A DNA stretch of 8,715 nucleotides from Gemmatimonadota bacterium (GTDB taxonomy: Bacteria; Latescibacterota; UBA2968; UBA8231). This document shows positions 1-6,625 of the stretch, piece after piece; the first letter of the stretch is position 1, and each line of letters opens with the position of its first letter. A program made the position numbers and the translations under genes. The notes below the pieces were generated by a model. The model did not search any database and was not told where the DNA came from. It worked only from the letters and a program-made list of their open reading frames with translations. The stretch is taken from the NCBI GenBank assembly GCA_018673255.1, contig JABHDC010000112.1, positions 1-8,715 of the forward strand, given 5' to 3'.

Positions 1-65
1 CGTGTGTGGGGTATGGGAGACCCGAAAGCCCTCACTCCTCCCACCGCCGACACGAGGCAGGCACG
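1..65 (+). repeat. Structured intergenic repeat, copy D (3' half only, cut by window edge)
   Basis: This is the right-hand part of the element seen complete at copies A, B and C. It keeps the GAGAC strand of the inner stem at 17-21, the CCTCACTCCTC segment at 30-40 shared with copies A and B, and the arm segment CTCCCACC at 38-45, matching CTCTCACC in copy C. The left half, including the central hairpin, would lie before the window. The right boundary is uncertain because the partner arm cannot be seen. The assignment rests on ordered motif matches to copy B, mainly GGGGTATG followed by GAGAC and CCTCACTCCTC. Confidence 0.6.
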
Positions 66-88
66 AGTCCGGTGACCTCCGAGCGAAA

Positions 89-258
89 CTGACCCGAGGT
101 CTGGTGCAGATCCGGTTGCTGTTGCGTTTCCTGCGTCCGGGGGAACGGCGGGATCGCTGGGCCTCAGGCGTGACACTGATGGTGACAGACACGAGGCGAG
201 GGATCTGGCGGTTGCCGCGAGCACGTGTTTGAGGATCTCAGGCCAGACCTCGAGTGGG
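89..258. repeat. Long imperfect inverted repeat downstream of the PcfJ-like gene
   Basis: The 10-mer CGAGGTCTGG at 95-104 is exactly complementary to CCAGACCTCG at 243-252, and AGATCC at 108-113 pairs with GGATCT at 233-238, with a small offset between the two blocks. A few further pairs extend outward to about 89 and 258. The enclosed interior is about 119 nt, close to the interior of the copy A-C elements, but the CTCGAC/GTCGAG core is absent. It could be a decayed or unrelated relative. An adjacent 8-bp inverted repeat (259-266 with 316-323) ends just before the stop codon of the minus-strand gene. I see no credible gene in 1-326. Confidence 0.45.
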
Positions 259-323
259 GCTGACCGAGCACACCCGGAGTAGATCAACCAGGTTGGTTCT
301 GGGGCCTGATGGCGACGGTCAGC
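259..323 (-). other. Nested inverted repeats at the 3' end of the PcfJ-like gene
   Basis: GCTGACCG at 259-266 pairs with CGGTCAGC at 316-323, enclosing a small AACCA-GGT-TGGTT hairpin at 286-298. The location, immediately after the stop codon on the minus strand, would suit a transcript end or 3' stabilising structure. No T-run follows the stems on the minus strand, so it is not a canonical intrinsic terminator. The stems are short and could be chance. Confidence 0.25.
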
Positions 324-326
324 TCT

Positions 327-2153
327 TCACGTTTTGGCGCCGCGGCGGATGCCTTCGGTTTCCATCCAGCGGCGCACGACACCACGGGAGGCGCGCAGGT
401 CGAGTCGGTAGTCGGCGGAAAGTGAACGGCGGCGGGGGCCGCCGGCTTCGACTTTGCCCGTGGGAAGGGCATTGAAGCGGCCGCGCATCTGGCTGATGAC
501 GCGTGTCTTGGGGTTTACGGCGATGGTCATGAGGCGGTCGGGGCGATCGTCGTCGACCTGCAGTTGCACGGAGAAGACGGCGTGTCGACCTGAACGGCAG
601 CCGGTGGCGTAGCTGCGCACGCAGTGACTCAAGGCTCGTCCTTCGGCGACCAGTTCGGCCGTGGTGGTCAGCTCCTGCACCGTCCAGGTGAGCTGGTAGC
701 CCTTCTTGTCTTGCTCGGTCTCTTCGAATTCACCGATGTCACTGCGATTCCACCGGCTGGCTGGGATTCTGTTCTCACGCGCAAGTCGGGTGTGCCATGT
801 CTCTACCAGATCCAGCAGCTTGTTCACGGACCGGCTCTTCATGGAGAAGTTCGGTTCGGGTGGTCCTTCGGTGAGGATGTCACCACTGGGCTGAGGGATC
901 TGCTGGTCTGGGAACTTCCGCTCCTGGATGTAGTCGACGATGAGGCCGATGAGATCCAGGTCGATCATGGGATGTTTGGTGAACCAGTGGATGGCTGTGG
1001 CCCAGAAGTCTTCATGCTCGAAGCTGCGACCCAGTCGTGTGGTGAGTAGCGCTTCGACGAGTCCGATGTCGCCACCCTGGCCGATGATCTGTCCGTAGCG
1101 AATGGCTTCCAGCATGGTGTAGTGTCCGGGAGCTTGCAGCGTCTCATGGGCCATGCGTTTGGTCAACTCGGCAGGCAGTTCGGGCGCCGAGCGGATGTGC
1201 CCGCCTGTGGCAATATGGAGGAACCAACCCGTTGCAGCAGGCAAGGTTTCGTCAGGGGGTTGTAGAAACAGGGTGTCGACGAGGTCGGGCACGTCGTAGC
1301 ATGTCAGCAGGTGTCGCAGCAGGGCACCGAAATGCCGCCGCGCATTGTGACCCTGAGGACGCCAGTCTTCGAGCGGTCGCTGCCAGTGATCGTGGAGCTG
1401 AGCGATCCGCAGCAGGCCGTCGATCCAGCAATTGCCGGGTGCATCCCCGAAACGGCCCAGTGCGGGATCGAGGCTGAAGAGGTCTGCCTTCATGCGCTCG
1501 GTGTGCAAGAGGAGACGACGGAAGGCGTCCCGCGTCGACGTGGGGTGAATGGCTTCCTGTGTGTCGACACGGTGCGAGTCGGCGCGCCGAGAGGTGTACC
1601 CCTCTGAATCAGCTGTCTCCGGGTCCGGGGCTGCATCGATCCCGTCCAGGATGGCGCCCACGTGACCGAGCCAGGCGGGTTTGAGATCGGTCGTGTCGGT
1701 CTGGCCGGTGAAGAGGGCGTCGATGGTCTCATGGGGTCGACGGGTGAGGCGGCGCACGCGGCGCAGGGCCTGACGGCTGGCCGCCTCCCGCGCTATCTCG
1801 ACTTCCTTGTGACGCTGCCGATCGCCCTTGTGCAGGGCGTCACTCAGGCCTTGATCTCGACACCATTGCTGGTACGCGCTGACGTCGGTCAGGTTCAGGG
1901 CCTTGATGTGTTCCTGCACGGTCGCGTCCGCGTCGCTGGCTGCTGTGTCACGCCGGGCGGCCTCACGTTCCTGGCGACGTTCCTGCCAGCCTTTGGTCAG
2001 GGCGCCGGTGAAGCCGTGCTTCCGACACCAGCGCTGATACTCCCCAACCGTCTTGAGGCCGAGCGACGCGATGTGGGTATCGAGATCGGCGTTGGCGCGT
2101 GCCTGGGCACCCCGGTGACGGGGGCGTGATCTGCGTTTGCTCTGCTTACCCAT
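327..2153 (-). CDS. PcfJ-like domain protein with duplicated N-terminal module
   Basis: A 608-residue protein. The C-terminal part matches the PcfJ-like pattern: EGRALSHCVRSY with His510 and Cys511, then a basic Gly-rich turn, VFSVQL, a TIAV strand near 543-546, and SQMRGRFN (Gln555, Arg557-Gly558, Asn561). PcfJ was named from the enterococcal conjugative plasmid pCF10; its biochemical role is not established, and relatives occur on many chromosomes. The N-terminus is very basic (KRRSRPRHRG) and carries two copies of a roughly 45-residue module at about 24-68 and 79-123, each with hI.sLgL..v..Yq.WCr..G...aL.K followed by a charged helix. Residues about 140-480 are probably helical and not recognised. 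No signal peptide or membrane segment is visible. The partner gene pcfK is not present. No Shine-Dalgarno sequence precedes the ATG, whose leader begins inside repeat copy A. The domain call is fairly sure; the function is unknown. Confidence 0.85.
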   Translation of the reverse strand: MGKQSKRRSRPRHRGAQARANADLDTHIASLGLKTVGEYQRWCRKHGFTGALTKGWQERRQEREAARRDTAASDADATVQEHIKALNLTDVSAYQQWCRDQGLSDALHKGDRQRHKEVEIAREAASRQALRRVRRLTRRPHETIDALFTGQTDTTDLKPAWLGHVGAILDGIDAAPDPETADSEGYTSRRADSHRVDTQEAIHPTSTRDAFRRLLLHTERMKADLFSLDPALGRFGDAPGNCWIDGLLRIAQLHDHWQRPLEDWRPQGHNARRHFGALLRHLLTCYDVPDLVDTLFLQPPDETLPAATGWFLHIATGGHIRSAPELPAELTKRMAHETLQAPGHYTMLEAIRYGQIIGQGGDIGLVEALLTTRLGRSFEHEDFWATAIHWFTKHPMIDLDLIGLIVDYIQERKFPDQQIPQPSGDILTEGPPEPNFSMKSRSVNKLLDLVETWHTRLARENRIPASRWNRSDIGEFEETEQDKKGYQLTWTVQELTTTAELVAEGRALSHCVRSYATGCRSGRHAVFSVQLQVDDDRPDRLMTIAVNPKTRVISQMRGRFNALPTGKVEAGGPRRRSLSADYRLDLRASRGVVRRWMETEGIRRGAKT

Positions 2154-2167
2154 GGTTTGCGAGGTTG

Positions 2168-2398
2168 GGGGCCTGTGGAGGGGGTGTCAAGCGGCGTGCC
2201 CTCGTGGTGAGACGTTCGGGCGCCGTCGCCTGGATCTAGCTGGGCACAGCCTAATGGTGATTCCTGAAGGCTGGCGTGTCTCGACGAACTGCTGTCGAGT
2301 CACTGGGTCCTCTGCTTGCCGGGCGCGTGCGATGAGCGACGACATGCCCTCACTCCTCTCACCACGAGGGCACGCGGCGTGTGTCCCCTACAGGCCCC
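2168..2398 (+). repeat. Structured intergenic repeat, copy A (complete)
   Basis: The element is bounded by long complementary arms. GCGTGCCCTCGTGGTGAGA at 2194-2212 is the exact reverse complement of 2357-2375 (19 of 19). An outer block GGGGCCTGT at 2168-2176 pairs perfectly with 2390-2398, and a G-run at 2180-2184 pairs with C-rich 2385-2389. An inner stem CGTCGC (2224-2229) pairs with GCGACG (2336-2341). The central hairpin is GTG-t-CTCGAC, an 8-nt loop at 2286-2293, and GTCGAG-t-CAC (2276-2303). It lies 14 nt upstream of the PcfJ-like ATG, in the gap between that gene and the sulfatase gene. A local alternative hairpin (TGCCCTC 2345-2351 with GAGGGCA 2366-2372) competes with the long arm. 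Confidence 0.85.
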
Positions 2399-2693
2399 AT
2401 AGTGAGGGGGTAGCCATCTGCGTGATGATCTACAAAGTTGGTAAGATGCGGGTCGTGGTGCATCTGGTTGCGAAAGACGTCGAAGTTCAGGAGACGGCAG
2501 AAACAGACTCGGTTCACGCGTGGTGTGGGTTGTCATGGGTAAGACCCCTGATCTGACGGTGAGTTACATGGCTCGCCATCGTACCGTGGTTGCGGATGCA
2601 CCGGGCTGGCCTCCGGCGGTGCTATTCGCACGTCAGGGTGAGTTCCCGGCCTCTCGTGGTCCACGGGCGCAGTCGCCGGGTGTGCCCATCAGG
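2399..2693. other. Gap between repeat copy A and the small frame before the sulfatase
   Basis: About 295 nt with no coding region I can support. An open frame runs through 2520-2693 in phase with the small downstream frame, but it has no recognisable protein pattern. No convincing -35/-10 pair was found. The promoter for the sulfatase is expected somewhere here, or within copy A, on position alone. Confidence 0.3.
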
Positions 2694-2951
2694 ATGTCCC
2701 CGCTGATCGATATGCGCGACGACGAGGAATTGCTGGAGACGGGTGAGCAATTGCACGAGCTTTGCGAGAAGCGCGGGATCCTGCACCTGATCATGCGGGC
2801 TCTGTCACAGATGGGTGTAGCCCGGGTCGCAACCAGGGATGCGAGTCATGACTTGCCCGTCCAATCGACGAGAGCGTCAGGCCAGCGTCGCAGGCTGGAA
2901 GAGAAGGTAAGAGAGACGACCCACCTGTTGTCCGCTAAGGAGTCAAGGTGA
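2694..2951 (+). CDS. Small hypothetical protein, possibly coupled to the sulfatase
   Basis: An 85-residue frame beginning with MSPLIDMRDDEELLETGEQL. The first 50 residues are acidic and look helical, with strongly GC-biased third positions (about three quarters of codons over the frame); the second half is basic, Arg-rich and less convincing. Its TGA stop overlaps the ATG of the sulfatase by one base (TGATG), an arrangement typical of translational coupling. No good ribosome binding site precedes 2694, and the open frame continues upstream to 2520, so the start is a guess. I recognise no family. It may be a real leader gene, a gene remnant, or chance. Confidence 0.35.
   Translation: MSPLIDMRDDEELLETGEQLHELCEKRGILHLIMRALSQMGVARVATRDASHDLPVQSTRASGQRRRLEEKVRETTHLLSAKESR
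2937..2942 (+). promoter_or_regulatory. Ribosome binding site of the sulfatase gene
   Basis: AAGGAG lies 8 nt before the ATG at 2951 and only 5 nt before an in-frame GTG at 2948. The spacing favours the ATG, giving 478 residues. The site sits inside the end of the preceding small frame. Confidence 0.75.
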
Positions 2952-4387
2952 TGGAACGCAAGAACCGCAGGCCGAATGTCATCGTCATCATGTCGGATGA
3001 TCAGGGGCCCTGGGCGATGGGATGTGCGGGCACGCCGGAGCTGGATACGCCGGCGCTGGATCGGATCGCCTCTGAGGGCATGCGATTCGAGAACTGTTTC
3101 TGTGCGTCACCTGTGTGCTCGCCGGCGCGGGCGAGTTTTCTCACTGGAAGGATTCCCTCTTCGCATGGAATCCATGACTGGATCAAGTCGGGGAATATCA
3201 ATGTCGATGAGGGGGTGACATGGTCCGGCAAGGATCGACCGATCGAATATCTAGCCGGACTGCCGGCCTTCACGGATGTGCTGGCGGACAATGGTTATCT
3301 GGTGGCGCTGTCGGGGAAGTGGCATCTGGGCGACAGTGGGCGGCCGCAGAAGAGTCACGACTACTGGTGTGCACACTCGCTGGGCGGTGACAACTACACG
3401 GACTATCACATCTTCGACAATGACGAAACGCTGGCGCATCAGTCGCAGTATGTGACGGACCTGTTCACGGACCGGGCCATCGATTTCATCGACGCACATG
3501 CAGCCGACGATCAGCCCTTCTGTTTGAGCATCCACTACACGGCGCCTCACGCGCCCTGGCGGGAACACGAACAGCCACCGGAGATCTGGCAACGATATGC
3601 GGGTCAGGAGTTCCCCTCATTGCCGGTGCTGCCGCCGCACCCGTGGGGTGGCTGGGATCCGACGCCTGCGCAGCGCAGTGAAACGATCGGTGGATATTTC
3701 ACGACGATCACCGCCATGGACACGGCGATCGGTCGCGTGCTCGACCAGCTGGATGCGCTGGGAATCGCCGACAATACACTTCTCGTCTTCACCAGTGACA
3801 ATGGCTACAGCGTTGGCCATCACGGCGTCCTCGGGAAGGGCAATGGCACCTATCCGATGAACATGTATGAGGAAGCGGTGAAGGTGCCGTTCCTGGCACG
3901 GTGTCCGGGGCGTGTGCCGGCTGGCATCGTCAACGACGCTCTCGTCAGTCACTATGACTTCCTGCCGACGTTGCTCGACTTCCTCGGCATTGCGAATCCG
4001 ATCAGAGGTCTGCCGGGTCGTAGCTTTGCCGGCTCGCTGGCGGGTGGCACCCACGAGGATGGTTCCATCGTGATCGAAGAACCGGCCAGCTGCGTCTACG
4101 AGGAGTATGGTCCGGTGCGCATGATTCGCGATCGCGAATGGAAATACGTGCACCGGTATCCGGACGGTCCGCACGAGTTGTATCACCTCGCCGAGGATCC
4201 GCTGGAAGAGGTGAATCTGATCAACAATGACTCAGCGTCAACGACACTGGAACGGTTGCGCACGGAGTTGGGCGAGTGGTTCTCTCGCTACGAGGATCCG
4301 GCGCGAGATGGATCGCGGTTGCCGGTCACGGGCCAGGGGCAGGTGCAGATGGTGGCACCAGATGAGAATTCAGAGGCGTTTGTCTAG
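2951..4387 (+). CDS. Sulfatase (formylglycine-dependent arylsulfatase family)
   Basis: A 478-residue alkaline-phosphatase-superfamily sulfatase that would hydrolyse a sulfate ester. PNVIVIMSDDQG supplies the metal-binding Asp16 and Asp17. The signature VCSPARASFLTGR is intact, with Cys56 as the residue converted to formylglycine and Arg60 beside it. GKWHLG is at 122-127, and FTSDNG gives Asp283 and Asn284, followed by Lys296. The C-terminal motif WKYVHRYPDGPHELYHLAEDP is typical of the small C-terminal subdomain. Length is normal for the family. No signal peptide is visible: the protein starts with a charged MERKNRRPN and enters the first strand directly, so it may be cytoplasmic. The maturing enzyme must be encoded elsewhere. 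The substrate cannot be read from sequence; the sialidase-like gene downstream suggests a glycan. Repeat copy B begins 17 nt after the stop. Confidence 0.95.
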   Translation: MERKNRRPNVIVIMSDDQGPWAMGCAGTPELDTPALDRIASEGMRFENCFCASPVCSPARASFLTGRIPSSHGIHDWIKSGNINVDEGVTWSGKDRPIEYLAGLPAFTDVLADNGYLVALSGKWHLGDSGRPQKSHDYWCAHSLGGDNYTDYHIFDNDETLAHQSQYVTDLFTDRAIDFIDAHAADDQPFCLSIHYTAPHAPWREHEQPPEIWQRYAGQEFPSLPVLPPHPWGGWDPTPAQRSETIGGYFTTITAMDTAIGRVLDQLDALGIADNTLLVFTSDNGYSVGHHGVLGKGNGTYPMNMYEEAVKVPFLARCPGRVPAGIVNDALVSHYDFLPTLLDFLGIANPIRGLPGRSFAGSLAGGTHEDGSIVIEEPASCVYEEYGPVRMIRDREWKYVHRYPDGPHELYHLAEDPLEEVNLINNDSASTTLERLRTELGEWFSRYEDPARDGSRLPVTGQGQVQMVAPDENSEAFV

Positions 4388-4403
4388 CGGATCAACTACA
4401 GAG

Positions 4404-4609
4404 CGGATCCGTCCTGCCCGGTCTGAGGTTGAGAGGGCTCGGGGCTGGCGTCTCTTTGGTTGGTAGTGGGGTTCTGCCTGGGGTGATCTGCTGGTTGGCG
4501 TGCCTCGACATACTGCGTCGAGTCACTGAGTCCGGTGCTTGTTGGATACGGGGTATGAGGAGACACAAGCCTCCTCACTCCTCTCAACCTCAGGCCGCGC
4601 AGGAATCCG
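4404..4609 (+). repeat. Structured intergenic repeat, copy B (complete)
   Basis: The left arm at 4412-4436 pairs with 4580-4604: 25 aligned positions, with one mismatch (4418/4598) and one G-T wobble (4422/4594). Beyond a 3-nt bulge (4409-4411), CGGAT at 4404-4408 pairs with 4605-4609. The inner stem GTCTC (4450-4454) pairs with GAGAC (4560-4564). The central hairpin is GTG-c-CTCGAC, loop ATACTGC (4510-4516), and GTCGAG-t-CAC (4500-4526). A local alternative hairpin, TGAGGAG (4556-4562) with CTCCTCA (4571-4577), would exclude the inner stem. The outer arm sequence is unrelated to those of copies A and C, although the inside is homologous. No T-run follows, so it is not a standard terminator. 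Confidence 0.85.
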
Positions 4610-4761
4610 GTATACCGTTGATAGAGGGAACTGTGCTGGTACCTGATAGCGGATCTCGAGGAGAGATTCGATCGGCCATATCGTGAAGATGTCCTGCGAC
4701 CGCACTGCGATGACCCCATCGGCGGCCAAGCGCCGTCACCGCATCATACGATGAGACTGAC
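4610..4761 (+). other. Leader region of the first VOC gene
   Basis: No gene is seen in these 152 nt. Two small back-to-back hairpins are possible near the end: CGATG-ACCC-CATCG at 4708-4721 and CGGCG-GCCAAG-CGCCG at 4720-4735, sharing two bases, so only one can form fully. No clear promoter boxes and no good Shine-Dalgarno sequence precede the ATG at 4762. Confidence 0.25.
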
Positions 4762-5103
4762 ATGAAAGAGATTGCCCCGACGACGCCGGTCACGGATGTG
4801 GACAAGGCGGTCGAGTTCTACACCGTGCAACTGGGCTTCGAGGTGGGCTTCAACAATGCGCCGGTCTTTGCCATGGTGCGACGCGGCAGTGTGCAGATCG
4901 GGTTGCAACGAGCAGGCGAGGAGCGGCCGCCGGGCACGGGGAATTGCTACATCTGGGTCGAAGACATTCGGGCGATCTACGAGGAGTTCTCGGCGAAGGG
5001 CGTCGTCTTCACGGACGACATTGCCCACAGAGGTGAATACGACCTGACGGACTTTGTCATCCATGATCCGGATGGCAACCACATCGGTATCGGCGGTCGC
5101 TGA
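4762..5103 (+). CDS. VOC (glyoxalase/bleomycin-resistance fold) protein 1
   Basis: A 113-residue single-module protein of the vicinal oxygen chelate superfamily. The family pattern is clear: TTPVTDVDKAVEFYTVQLGFEVG at about 7-29, YIWVEDIRAIYEEFSAKGV in the middle, and DFVIHDPDGNHIGIGG at the end. The usual first-strand His and the final Glu that bind metal in glyoxalase I and related dioxygenases are not seen (the end reads HIGIGG). That fits the metal-free, ligand-binding bleomycin-resistance type better than an enzyme, though VOC metal sites vary. The substrate is unknown. It sits 103 nt before the sialidase-like gene, same strand, and could share its transcript. The start lacks a good ribosome binding site, but the first strand begins directly after it, so the N-terminus is about right. 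Confidence 0.9.
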   Translation: MKEIAPTTPVTDVDKAVEFYTVQLGFEVGFNNAPVFAMVRRGSVQIGLQRAGEERPPGTGNCYIWVEDIRAIYEEFSAKGVVFTDDIAHRGEYDLTDFVIHDPDGNHIGIGGR

Positions 5104-5159
5104 GAGACTGGTGACTGGACTGCAATTCTGAGTTCGGCCAACGTGTTCGGCTGCCGTCT

Positions 5160-5179
5160 GGCTGGCTCATCTGCCAGCT
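5160..5179 (+). other. Small hairpin before the sialidase-like gene
   Basis: GCTGGC at 5161-5166 pairs with GCCAGC at 5173-5178 around a TCATCT loop, with a wobble pair outside. No T-run follows. It lies 28 nt before the start codon and could be a processing or regulatory hairpin, or chance. Confidence 0.25.
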
Positions 5180-5194
5180 GTAATCGTCACCTCT

Positions 5195-5200
5195 GAGGGT
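5195..5200 (+). promoter_or_regulatory. Ribosome binding site of the sialidase-like gene
   Basis: GAGGGT lies 6 nt before the ATG at 5207 and supports that start; no other start nearby is better placed. Confidence 0.65.
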
Positions 5201-5206
5201 GCTGCC

Positions 5207-6625
5207 ATGGAACCATCACTCGACGGGATGCGCCAGCGTCCCTACGCCTATTCCGATGTCTTCCGTCACCCGCCTCTGGGCGGCTCTGCCTGGGGTTCGT
5301 CGGGTGGGCACATCCGCGAGGATATCGATCCTGCCGTCGCGCGGGTCTGTAAGAACGAATCCAACTGTACCGTCTTCTTACGTGATGGGACGTGGCTGAC
5401 CACATGGGGGCAGGGCTCGCACGAGGGGCATCCCGATCAGCGGATTGTCTGTGCCACCAGCTGTGACACGGGACGCACGTGGTCGCAGCCGATCACGGTG
5501 CAGGAATCCAACCCGGCCCGAAGTGAGAACGTGGCCTACGGTGTGCCTTTCGTGGTACCGGAGACGGGACGCGTCTATGTCTTCTACTTCCTCACGGTCA
5601 ACACGGAGGGTCCGCACTACGCCGCCACGGGAAGTCTGAAGGGTGCCAAGCGTGCGCATCCACTGCATCAATCGGGGACGCTGCACTTCGTCTATTCAGA
5701 TGATGGGGCGCAGACCTGGTCGAGGCGATATCCGATCAATCTGCCACCCCGCGCTGTGAATGTGCAGCCGGGGGCGTGGCATGCCTGGGTGAATCATCCC
5801 CCTGTACAGATGCCAACGGGCGAGGTCTTACTCACTTTCTCGGCGACCCGTTCCACTGGAATCGGGGCGACGCCGTGGCAGCTGGGCGCAGCGGAGGCCA
5901 ACGTGCTGCGCTGCGACAATCTGTGCACGGAAGATGATCCGGCGGCGTTGCAGTTCACGCTGCTACCCGAAGGGGCACACGGCATCCGCACGAATCTGCG
6001 CGATCACTGGGACAATCCGGCACTGCAGCGGCATGTGGAATTCTGGAAGGGCGAGCCGGATGACACGGGATGGAGTCTGCAGGAGCTGACGTTGGTGGCC
6101 CTGGCCGATGGGCGCTGGCTTGGTGTGGGGCGCACGTATCTGGGATCCCCCGGCTACACGATCAGTGAGGATCGTGGCACGTCGTGGTCACGAGCCGAAC
6201 CACTGTGCTGGCGACCGGGTGGCGAGCCGATTCCGCATCCGATGACGATGTGCCCCATCGCCCCCACTTCGGACGGGCGTATCGTGCTACTCTTCACGAA
6301 CAACGATGGATCGGCCCGCGGGGCACAGCACGTATGGGACGGAGATGGGCGGACCCGGAATCCGCAGTGGATGGCCGTGGCTCGTCAGGTAGAAGACCCC
6401 TCGGGGAAGGTGGCGAATGCGGGGTTGGTCTTTGATGCGCCCGTCCTGCTGGCCGAGGTCGATGATTCGGGTGAGACGAATCTGAAGACGGGGATCAGTA
6501 TGCCGCAGTTCTTTGAGCGGGAGAATCGGTGGTTTGTCTGTTACAACATCGACAAGGAGCATCTGCTGCTGGATGAAGTGAGTGGGGTCGCGGGGTCGCC
6601 GGGCAGCTGCGTCCCATCGGTGTGA
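5207..6625 (+). CDS. Sialidase-like protein with Asp-box (BNR) repeats
   Basis: A 472-residue protein with the six-bladed propeller signature of exo-alpha-sialidase/BNR proteins. Three Asp boxes are visible: SCDTGRTW (85-92, canonical), SDDGAQTW (164-171, Ala in place of the Gly) and SEDRGTSW (320-327). Between them are typical blade strands such as GRVYVFYFLTVN, GEVLLTFSATR, GRWLGVGRTYLG and GRIVLLFTNNDGS. The catalytic Arg triad and the FRIP motif of true neuraminidases could not be assigned, so the substrate is open: sialic acid, another sugar, or no catalysis at all. No signal peptide is present. The last codons, CVPSV and the stop, lie inside the left arm of repeat copy C (6608-6622), so the C-terminus may have been changed by that element. 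The sulfatase and VOC1 genes upstream suggest a shared glycan-related task. Confidence 0.88.
   Translation: MEPSLDGMRQRPYAYSDVFRHPPLGGSAWGSSGGHIREDIDPAVARVCKNESNCTVFLRDGTWLTTWGQGSHEGHPDQRIVCATSCDTGRTWSQPITVQESNPARSENVAYGVPFVVPETGRVYVFYFLTVNTEGPHYAATGSLKGAKRAHPLHQSGTLHFVYSDDGAQTWSRRYPINLPPRAVNVQPGAWHAWVNHPPVQMPTGEVLLTFSATRSTGIGATPWQLGAAEANVLRCDNLCTEDDPAALQFTLLPEGAHGIRTNLRDHWDNPALQRHVEFWKGEPDDTGWSLQELTLVALADGRWLGVGRTYLGSPGYTISEDRGTSWSRAEPLCWRPGGEPIPHPMTMCPIAPTSDGRIVLLFTNNDGSARGAQHVWDGDGRTRNPQWMAVARQVEDPSGKVANAGLVFDAPVLLAEVDDSGETNLKTGISMPQFFERENRWFVCYNIDKEHLLLDEVSGVAGSPGSCVPSV

Noticed and set aside
2..232. 76-codon plus-strand frame at the window start
   Set aside because: It overlaps repeat copy D and the inverted repeat at 89-258, is rich in Arg and Pro as expected from non-coding GC-rich DNA, and has no recognisable pattern.
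624..1049. 141-codon plus-strand open frame antisense to the PcfJ-like gene
   Set aside because: It lies wholly within the conserved C-terminal half of a recognisable minus-strand protein, has no recognisable motif, and long shadow frames are expected in GC-rich DNA.
1662..2129. 155-codon plus-strand open frame antisense to the PcfJ-like N-terminus
   Set aside because: The minus strand encodes a clear internal protein duplication here; the plus-strand translation shows no family pattern and no ribosome binding site was noted.
3617..4186. 189-codon minus-strand open frame opposite the sulfatase
   Set aside because: The plus strand carries intact sulfatase active-site motifs across the whole stretch; the minus frame looks like a codon-bias shadow.
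4404..4609. Intrinsic (Rho-independent) terminator after the sulfatase
   Set aside because: The stem is far longer than a terminator, encloses about 140 nt, and is not followed by a T-run. A Rho-dependent or processing role is not excluded.
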